From assembly GCA_026712605.1 (NCBI GenBank), contig JAPORL010000054.1, positions 1-11,618 on the forward strand: a stretch of DNA of 11,618 nucleotides, given 5' to 3'. Under the pieces are notes generated by a model, which saw nothing but the letters and a program-made list of their open reading frames with translations, did no database searches and had not been told where the DNA came from. The position numbers were made by a program, and so were the translations under genes. The first letter of the stretch is position 1; every line of letters begins with the position of its first letter. This DNA is from Pseudobdellovibrionaceae bacterium (GTDB lineage: Bacteria; Bdellovibrionota; Bdellovibrionia; Bdellovibrionales; UBA1609). Shown in pieces: positions 7,007 through 11,618 of the stretch.

Positions 7007-8032
7007 TTAATCAAGCTCTAACAAAGAAAGTTGCTCTAAAGCGGATTTCACAACTGAAGGAGGTAAAGAAATAAAGTAAAGTGATTCTGTAAAGCTTTGA
7101 CCTTTGCTTAATGCCCATTTTAAAAATTCTACAAGAGCTACACCTTTTTTATTGGACATCTTTTTTGGAAGAATTAAATAAGTATAGCCAGAAATGGGAT
7201 AAGAGTTCTTACCTTTTGTGTAAATTAAAGATGAAGTATAAGCCTGATTTCTTTTTAAACTCTGTTGAGCCGCCGCTTGAATTGTTTTTAAATTAGGGCG
7301 AACAAACTTTTTTTCTTTATTTTGGATTGCCATGACAGGAAGTTTTTGAGACATAGCATAACTTAAACTAATATAAGCAAGCGCCCCTTCCATTTTATTC
7401 ACTAAACCCATAACCCCTTCATTGCCTTTTCCTCCTACTCCTACTAACCAAGAAACCGATTTGCCTTTACCAATTGTTTTTAAAAAAGAAGGAGAAACTA
7501 TAGATAAAAACTCGGTAAAAAAGCTTGTTGTTCCACTTCCATCTGCCCGGTAGATAATCACTATAGGCAAGGAAGGGAAATTAAGATTGGGATTCCATTT
7601 CTTAATTTTAGGATCATTCCAATTTTTTATTTTTCCTATAAAAATCTCTGCTAAAAGCTCTCCTGTCATTTTCAATTCTTTTTCTTTAAGAGAAGGCACA
7701 TTATAAGTAAGAGCCACAGCGCCTAAAGCTGTTGGAATATGTAAAATTTCTTTTTTAGAAAGCTTTTGTTCTTCCTTAGAAACAGGAATATCTGTTCCTC
7801 CAAAGTCTAATGTCCCAGCCAAAAGTTGACGAATTCCTCCTCCGCTTCCGATAGATTGATAGTTTATAGCAACATCTGAGGAAATATCGTGATACTCTGT
7901 TATCCACTTAGAATATAAAATATAGGGAAAAGAAGCCCCCGCTCCATTAATTAAAAGCCTTTTATTTTTAGAAAAGCAAGAAATGAAGGAAAAGAAAATC
8001 AGAATTAAAAAAGAAAGCCTGATTTTCTTCAT
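7007..8032 (-). CDS. pstS: PstS, phosphate-binding protein of the high-affinity ABC transporter (probable lipoprotein)
   Basis: PstS captures inorganic phosphate outside the inner membrane and passes it to PstC/PstA. Residues 1-18 form a signal peptide with KK(I)R and a hydrophobic core, ending FIS before Cys19. This is an acceptable lipobox, although Phe at -3 is less common than Leu. Ligand-binding segments are clear: GAGASFP (about 30-36), SIGSGGG (about 60-66), GGTDIPV (about 78-84) and ADGSGTTSFF (about 163-172), which are the backbone and side-chain contacts that wrap phosphate in PstS. The length of 341 residues is normal. A good Shine-Dalgarno (AGGAA) precedes the ATG. It leads the pst operon and is separated from pstC by 115 bases containing a weak hairpin, as expected for a binding protein made in excess. 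The lipid anchor is inferred; a soluble periplasmic form is possible. Confidence 0.95.
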   Translation of the reverse strand: MKKIRLSFLILIFFSFISCFSKNKRLLINGAGASFPYILYSKWITEYHDISSDVAINYQSIGSGGGIRQLLAGTLDFGGTDIPVSKEEQKLSKKEILHIPTALGAVALTYNVPSLKEKELKMTGELLAEIFIGKIKNWNDPKIKKWNPNLNFPSLPIVIIYRADGSGTTSFFTEFLSIVSPSFLKTIGKGKSVSWLVGVGGKGNEGVMGLVNKMEGALAYISLSYAMSQKLPVMAIQNKEKKFVRPNLKTIQAAAQQSLKRNQAYTSSLIYTKGKNSYPISGYTYLILPKKMSNKKGVALVEFLKWALSKGQSFTESLYFISLPPSVVKSALEQLSLLELD

Positions 8033-8209
8033 AATTTTCCTAATAGCTTAATAAAGAGTCTCTGTCTACAAGATTCTAAAACGAAAGAAATTTATATATT
8101 TAAACTTCCAAAGCTCTTATTTTGCCTAAATCTATTTTATGAAAAATTATATGCCTTTCCCTCAATTAACTAAAAACCAAAACCAAAAAACCTATTCTTT
8201 TTAAAATAT
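8033..8209 (-). promoter_or_regulatory. pstS upstream region: probable promoter of the pst-pho operon
   Basis: The 177-base gap between rpoN and pstS is the natural site for the operon promoter. A perfect TATAAT is at 8151-8146 with no recognisable -35 (TTTAGT at 17 bases). Activator-dependent Pho promoters often lack a -35 and carry regulator repeats there instead. Three GGTTTT direct repeats (8192-8172) fall at about -53 to -33 relative to the inferred start, the place where PhoB normally binds, but they do not match the enterobacterial CTGTCAT box. A GG-N10-GC pair (8126-8125 and 8114-8113) has sigma-54 spacing but poor flanking bases. AGGAA, ending 5 bases before the ATG, is a good ribosome-binding site for pstS. 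No strong terminator for rpoN is visible. Confidence 0.4.
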
Positions 8210-9553
8210 CTATAATTTCCTAATACGAAATGAGGCGATATTCATATTTTGACGATATTGAGCTATTCTTCTTCGGCTAATGCTCACTTGAAAAAAATTA
8301 AATAGTCTTTGTTTGATCTGTTCATCACATAGTGGCTTTTTGGGGCTTTCTTCAGAAATCCACTTTTTTATATGTTCTTTTATTTTTGAAATAGAGACTT
8401 TCTGGCCAGATAAAGTCCATGCGCCCTTAACAAAAAAGCTTTTTAAAGCAAAGAGTCCATAAGGAGTATGAACATATTTATTATTAACTGTCCGGCTAAT
8501 AGTAGAAACATGGACTGACATTTTTTTTGCCATATCAGCCATTGTTAAGGGTTTTAAACTACTCACACCTTTTTCAAAAAACTCCGCTTGATGTTCTATA
8601 ATATACTGAGCTATTCTTTTTATTTGTTTCTGCCTTTGCTGAATGGCATGAATAAAAAATCTAGCTTCTGTTGTTTTAATTTTAAAATATTTTTTATCTT
8701 GAATTTTAAGATTATCTGTCTTTTTCAATACATTTAAATAATTATAAGAAAACTTCACCTGACTGAGATTCTCTTTATTAAAAATGACATGGTAGGAATT
8801 ATCCTGTTTGTAAATATAAACATCGGGTCTAACAAATTGGGTGGGTTCAGAAGAAAAATTAGTAGCAGGGTTTGGATTAAGTTTTTCTATTTCATGGCAT
8901 AATTCTTTTGTTTTTTCTACTGAAAGGTTTAATTCTCCAGCAATATAAGGATATTTTTTTTCTTTAAGCGCTGACAAATAATAACACACAATAGTTTCAG
9001 CATAGTTTGAAATTTTTTTTTGTCTCAGCTGAAGAACTAAACACTCTTTTAAGTTTCTTGCACCTATACCAACAGGATCAAAGCTTTGTAGGGCTTTTAG
9101 AGCCTCTGTCATCAAAGTTTTTGAAAGGCCTTCTTTTTCAGAAAGCTCATTTAAATCTACTCTTAAATAAGCGTCTTCTCCTAAATAGGAAATTAAAAGG
9201 ATTACTGTTTTCTTTATTTCATCAGAAAAAAAAGAATGCTGAACTTGTTTTAAGGCATAGCTTTTAAGGGATTCTATTTCCTGCGAAAAATCTCTTGGGC
9301 TTTCTTGATTTGTAAATTTGCTTTTTTTAAAGTCCGCTTCTAAATAATCATACATTCTAAAATTTTGTTTATCTTTTAAAAAAAAAGCTTCTTCTTTTTC
9401 TAAGAAAGGGTTTTCTAAAAGTTCCTTTCGTATCAATTCTTCCAGCTCTTCATTAGAAAGAGATAGTATAGAAAGAGACTGTTGCAGTTTTTGAGAAAGA
9501 ATCTGCTTTTGTTTTAAATTTAATCTCAGTTTCATCTTTTTTAAAAATAGCAA
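8210..9553 (-). CDS. rpoN: RNA polymerase sigma-54 factor RpoN
   Basis: Sigma-54 directs RNA polymerase to -24/-12 promoters and needs an ATP-driven enhancer-binding protein to open DNA. Region I, the activator-responsive part rich in Gln and Leu, is at about residues 8-52 and ends in the typical ELLENPFLE. Region II is short (about 53-95). The core-binding domain covers about 96-240, with FDPVGIGARNLKECL at 158-172, a classic sigma-54 block. The helix-turn-helix is near 337-360 (ADMAKKMSVHVSTISR). The RpoN box that reads the -24 element is SRRRIAQYR at 426-434, against the family's ARRTVAKYR; the central RR and the YR are kept. The length of 447 residues is normal. The start is probably TTG (9553), because AAGG is 7 bases upstream; an ATG at codon 7 is the alternative. 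No enhancer-binding protein is encoded in the window. The gene lies between rsmG and the phosphate operon. Confidence 0.96.
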   Translation of the reverse strand: MLFLKKMKLRLNLKQKQILSQKLQQSLSILSLSNEELEELIRKELLENPFLEKEEAFFLKDKQNFRMYDYLEADFKKSKFTNQESPRDFSQEIESLKSYALKQVQHSFFSDEIKKTVILLISYLGEDAYLRVDLNELSEKEGLSKTLMTEALKALQSFDPVGIGARNLKECLVLQLRQKKISNYAETIVCYYLSALKEKKYPYIAGELNLSVEKTKELCHEIEKLNPNPATNFSSEPTQFVRPDVYIYKQDNSYHVIFNKENLSQVKFSYNYLNVLKKTDNLKIQDKKYFKIKTTEARFFIHAIQQRQKQIKRIAQYIIEHQAEFFEKGVSSLKPLTMADMAKKMSVHVSTISRTVNNKYVHTPYGLFALKSFFVKGAWTLSGQKVSISKIKEHIKKWISEESPKKPLCDEQIKQRLFNFFQVSISRRRIAQYRQNMNIASFRIRKL

Positions 9554-9560
9554 AAAAATA

Positions 9561-9564
9561 CCTT
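9561..9564 (-). promoter_or_regulatory. AAGG Shine-Dalgarno supporting a TTG start for rpoN
   Basis: AAGG lies exactly 7 bases before the TTG at 9553-9551. The alternative ATG at 9535-9533 is preceded only by A/T runs with no Shine-Dalgarno at a usable distance. Spacing therefore favours the TTG start, although protein homology alone would also accept the ATG. Confidence 0.45.
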
Positions 9565-9636
9565 AAAAAAAAGGCTGGATTTTTAGAATAAAATCTCTTT
9601 TAAAGTAAAAAATAAAAACTAGACTAAAATCTTTTT

Positions 9637-9676
9637 CTTTTAAATTTTTTTCCGAAACCCGAACAAAGTTTAAAAG
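9637..9676. other. 40-base imperfect hairpin between rsmG and rpoN
   Basis: Arms CTTTTAAA (9637-9644) and TTTAAAAG (9669-9676) are exact inverted repeats. Pairing continues inward for another eight positions with two mismatches and leaves an 8-base loop, so about 14 of 16 positions pair. The loop region is locally GC-richer than its surroundings. Read on the plus strand the hairpin is followed by TTTTT, the layout of an intrinsic terminator, but no plus-strand gene feeds it. Read on the minus strand (the coding direction) the hairpin is followed by an A-run, so it is not a good terminator for rsmG. It may be an RNA-processing or stabilising structure, or a block on antisense transcription. 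Confidence 0.4.
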
Positions 9677-9695
9677 TTTTTGTCAGCTAGTGTTA

Positions 9696-10358
9696 TCAAT
9701 CAATTTCAAAATCGTTTGGTTGTTTTTTAATTTTTAAAATGACTTTTTTTTTCTTATTGAATTCATAAGCTTTAAATTTTTTTATTTCAATTTCTGAAAA
9801 AGCTTTTTTTTTCTCCCTGTTTTCAGCTTGCCATAAAAAGGCTTCTCCTTGAGGGGATAAAATTTTTTTTAATAGCTTTATCATTTCTTCTAAAGGAAGG
9901 CTCGCTTGAGACAAAACTAAATCAAAGTTGTCTTTTATGTCTTCTGCAGAAAGACAAAAAACTTTAACATTAAAGAGCTTTAGCTCATGTTTGAGGCTTT
10001 TTAAAAATTCCGCTTTCTTTCTAATTCTTTCGCACAAATAAAAGTTTATTCTCGGAAACAGTATCGCGAACAAGATACCCGGAAAGCCATTTCCACTGCC
10101 TATATCTAAAATAGCTTTCTGATTTTTTTTAGATTTCGCTAAATTTCTCTTTTTTTCAAAAGAGAAATCAGATGAAGATAACTTTAACAAAGGGGCTTTC
10201 AAAAACTGAGCTGTCAAAAGCCCCTGTTTTAATAAAAGACTCCATTGCTCTTGAGGATTTTTTCTTGAAATTAAATTTATACTTTTATTTTTTTCCAAAA
10301 TAGACAAGCGAAATTTTTGTATTTTCTGTTTTTGAGTTTTTGTCAATTTTATCAACAT
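9696..10358 (-). CDS. rsmG: RsmG (GidB), 16S rRNA guanine-527 N7-methyltransferase
   Basis: A cytoplasmic SAM-dependent enzyme that methylates N7 of G527 in 16S rRNA; loss in other bacteria gives low-level streptomycin resistance. The SAM-binding motif DIGSGNGFPG is at residues 85-94 and matches the family's very specific GxGxGFPG pattern. It is followed by the acidic ribose-binding strand (FYLCER, about 106-111), the RKKAEFLK helix and the SAED segment (about 137-140) that contacts adenine. The length of 220 residues is normal. The linker before the SAM motif (about 60-80) is unusually long and Lys-rich, as is the C-terminus. The ATG is preceded by AAGAGG, only 2 bases away, so spacing is short, but no better start exists. 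It follows mnmG as usual; however, the next gene is rpoN rather than the parA-parB pair often found there. Confidence 0.96.
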   Translation of the reverse strand: MLIKLTKTQKQKIQKFRLSILEKNKSINLISRKNPQEQWSLLLKQGLLTAQFLKAPLLKLSSSDFSFEKKRNLAKSKKNQKAILDIGSGNGFPGILFAILFPRINFYLCERIRKKAEFLKSLKHELKLFNVKVFCLSAEDIKDNFDLVLSQASLPLEEMIKLLKKILSPQGEAFLWQAENREKKKAFSEIEIKKFKAYEFNKKKKVILKIKKQPNDFEID

Positions 10359-10545
10359 GACCTCTTTTTTAAAAAGCTTTTTTATTATATACTAATTATC
10401 TAAATTTTTTGATAGATCTTCCTAAAATTTTAGCATTTATAGAATTATATACATAACTTTCTAAAAAAGATTAATTCTCTTAAATAAAGGCTTGTAATAT
10501 AAAATTTAAACCAAGTTTAGGACAAATAATTTTGTGAAATAAATA
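10359..10545 (-). promoter_or_regulatory. mnmG-rsmG intergenic region with two TATAAT boxes and a 12-bp palindrome
   Basis: This 187-base gap is very AT-rich and holds no ORF I trust. On the minus strand there are two perfect -10-like TATAAT boxes, at 10449-10444 and 10389-10384. Neither has a good -35 at 16-18 bases, and in such AT-rich DNA either may be chance. A perfect palindrome, CTAAAATTTTAG (10422-10433), sits between them. Just after the mnmG stop are two short 5-bp hairpins (10522-10535 and 10507-10519), too weak to call terminators. A separate promoter for rsmG is plausible but not shown. Confidence 0.3.
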
Positions 10546-11618
10546 TCAAGCTTTGTTTCTTTTGGCATGAATAAAAAGAGCTTGTAGAGCGCTTGAGCTT
10601 ACTCCACTTATCCTTCCCGCTTGTCCTAAATTTTGTGGTAAAACTTTAGTGAGTTTTTCTCTGTCTTCTGCAGATAGACCTTTTAATTCATTGTAATTTA
10701 AGCCTTTTAAACTCAAATTCTCCATTTTTTCTAAGCGATTTATCAATTCTTTTTGTCTTGAAATATAGCCTTCATATTTGACTTCTATTTCTACTCCTTT
10801 TTTTATTTCTTTATCTAAAATAGACTCTATTGTTTTTGTTTCTTTTTCTAAAAACTCTTTCATGTTTTCTATTGTTAGCTCGGGTCTTTTTAAAACTTCA
10901 AAAAGGCTTTGAGGCTTTAATAAGGGGGTGCTTTTATAGGCTTTTAATTTTTTTTGTGTTTCTAAATTAGGAGCCAGTTTCTTTTTCTTTAAAGTCTTCA
11001 TTAAAGTTTTTCTCCCTTCTAGTAAAGTTTCTATTTTTCTTAATCTATCAGCTGATAAAATTTTAAGTCTTTGAGACAAAGGGTAAAGTCTCTCCCAAAC
11101 ATTATCTTCTCTTAAAACAAGTCGGTGTTCAGCGCGAGAAGAAAACATCCTATAAGGCTCTTTTGTGCCTTTAGTTACAAGATCATCAATCAAAACTCCA
11201 ATATAAGATTCATGTCTTTTTAAAATTAAGGCTGATTTATTTAAAATTTTTAAACCGGCATTCAAACCTGCTATTAAGCCTTGTCCTCCCGCTTCTTCAT
11301 AACCGCTAGTACCATTAATTTGTCCCGCTAAAAAAAGATTTTTAATTTTTTTTGTCTCCAAAGAATGAAAAAGTTCTAAAGGCTCAATAAAGTCGTATTC
11401 TACGGCATAACCCGCTTTTAGCATTTTCATGTTTTCCAATCCGGGAATGCTTTTTAAAAATTTCTCTTGAACAAAAGCAGGCAAGCTAGTTGAAAGTCCT
11501 TGAACATAAATAGAGTTTGTATTTAAGCCTTCTGGCTCCAAAAAAGTTTGGTGTTGTTTTTTAGATGAAAAGCGAATAACTTTATCTTCCAGGCTAGGAC
11601 AGTATCTAGGGCCTAAAC
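10546..11618 (-). CDS. mnmG: MnmG (GidA), tRNA 5-carboxymethylaminomethyluridine-modifying enzyme, C-terminal part; 5' end outside window
   Basis: With MnmE, MnmG installs the carboxymethylaminomethyl group at U34 of certain tRNAs in the cytoplasm, using FAD and a folate-derived carbon. The reading frame stays open to the window edge: it reads LGPRYCPSLEDKV, then QTFLEPEGLNTNSIYVQG, both hallmark MnmG segments. The gene is therefore partial and does not begin at the TTG at 11541, which is an internal Leu. Also visible are the AGQINGTSGYEEAGGQG block, the TKEPYRMFSSRAEHRL block, KYEGYISRQ and the C-terminal GQAGRISGVS motif involved in MnmE/tRNA contact. About 356 codons are present; a typical MnmG is about 620-630, so roughly 270 N-terminal residues with the Rossmann FAD site are missing. 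The C-terminus is normal and intact. rsmG follows after 187 bases, the common gidA-gidB pairing. Confidence 0.97.
   Translation of the reverse strand, partial: LGPRYCPSLEDKVIRFSSKKQHQTFLEPEGLNTNSIYVQGLSTSLPAFVQEKFLKSIPGLENMKMLKAGYAVEYDFIEPLELFHSLETKKIKNLFLAGQINGTSGYEEAGGQGLIAGLNAGLKILNKSALILKRHESYIGVLIDDLVTKGTKEPYRMFSSRAEHRLVLREDNVWERLYPLSQRLKILSADRLRKIETLLEGRKTLMKTLKKKKLAPNLETQKKLKAYKSTPLLKPQSLFEVLKRPELTIENMKEFLEKETKTIESILDKEIKKGVEIEVKYEGYISRQKELINRLEKMENLSLKGLNYNELKGLSAEDREKLTKVLPQNLGQAGRISGVSSSALQALFIHAKRNKA

Noticed and set aside
8055..8075. AGAGTCTCT inverted repeat followed by CTGTCTA as a Pho box or operator
   Set aside because: The arms are only 4 bp, there is one CTGTCA-like half-site, and no second half at the 11-base repeat distance.
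8113..8126. GG-N10-GC pair upstream of pstS as a sigma-54 promoter
   Set aside because: Spacing is exact, but the flanking bases (AGGCA and GAGC) miss much of TGGCAC and TTGC. Such pairs occur by chance, so nearness to rpoN is not enough.
10507..10535. Two short hairpins after mnmG as an intrinsic terminator
   Set aside because: Each has only a 5-bp, mostly A-T stem and no proper T-run follows.
11539..11541. TTG at 11541 as the start of mnmG
   Set aside because: The frame continues upstream with conserved MnmG sequence (GPRYCP, EDKV) to the window edge, so this codon is an internal Leu.

Overview
The window is AT-rich (roughly one third G+C by eye) and every credible gene lies on the minus strand, so the text below follows the direction of transcription, from high to low coordinates. 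The organism looks like a diderm (Gram-negative-type) bacterium. The evidence is a full-length sigma-54 factor, a cytoplasmic-type NagZ for peptidoglycan recycling, a TonB/TolA-type N-terminus with the SxxxH membrane motif, and housekeeping mnmG-rsmG. I cannot place the phylum from the sequence alone. PstS carries a plausible lipobox, which differs from the soluble enterobacterial PstS. No mobile element, tRNA, rRNA or CRISPR array is visible, and no gene-free stretch exceeds about 190 bases.

Layout. (1) 11618-10546: 3' part of mnmG (tRNA wobble-uridine modification), its FAD-binding N-terminus lying outside the window. (2) 10358-9696: rsmG (16S rRNA G527 methyltransferase), after a 187-base AT-rich gap with two TATAAT boxes and a 12-bp palindrome. 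(3) 9553-8210: rpoN (sigma-54), probably using a TTG start, after a gap containing a 40-base imperfect hairpin. (4) 8032-3639: a complete high-affinity phosphate system, pstS-pstC-pstA-pstB-phoU. pstC/pstA are 1 base apart, and pstA/pstB and pstB/phoU overlap. (5) 3626-1527: one 699-codon ORF encoding a complete PhoB response regulator joined in frame to a complete membrane PhoR histidine kinase. (6) 1518-565: nagZ, 8 bases behind the fusion gene. (7) 510 to the window edge: start of a TonB/TolA-like protein whose periplasmic part is built from near-identical 45-bp (15-residue) tandem repeats.

How they work together. PstS binds phosphate outside the inner membrane, PstC/PstA form the channel and PstB drives it with ATP. 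PhoU links transporter state to the sensor kinase, and the PhoB-PhoR polypeptide should turn the signal into transcription, probably including its own operon. Tight spacing puts nagZ, and perhaps the TonB-like gene, under the same control.

The most unusual item is the PhoB-PhoR fusion, which would tether a DNA-binding regulator to the membrane. The junction retains an out-of-frame ATGA stop/start overlap, so one base would separate it again into two ordinary genes. It is therefore either a very recent true fusion, a recoded junction, or a sequencing error, and that needs to be settled first.
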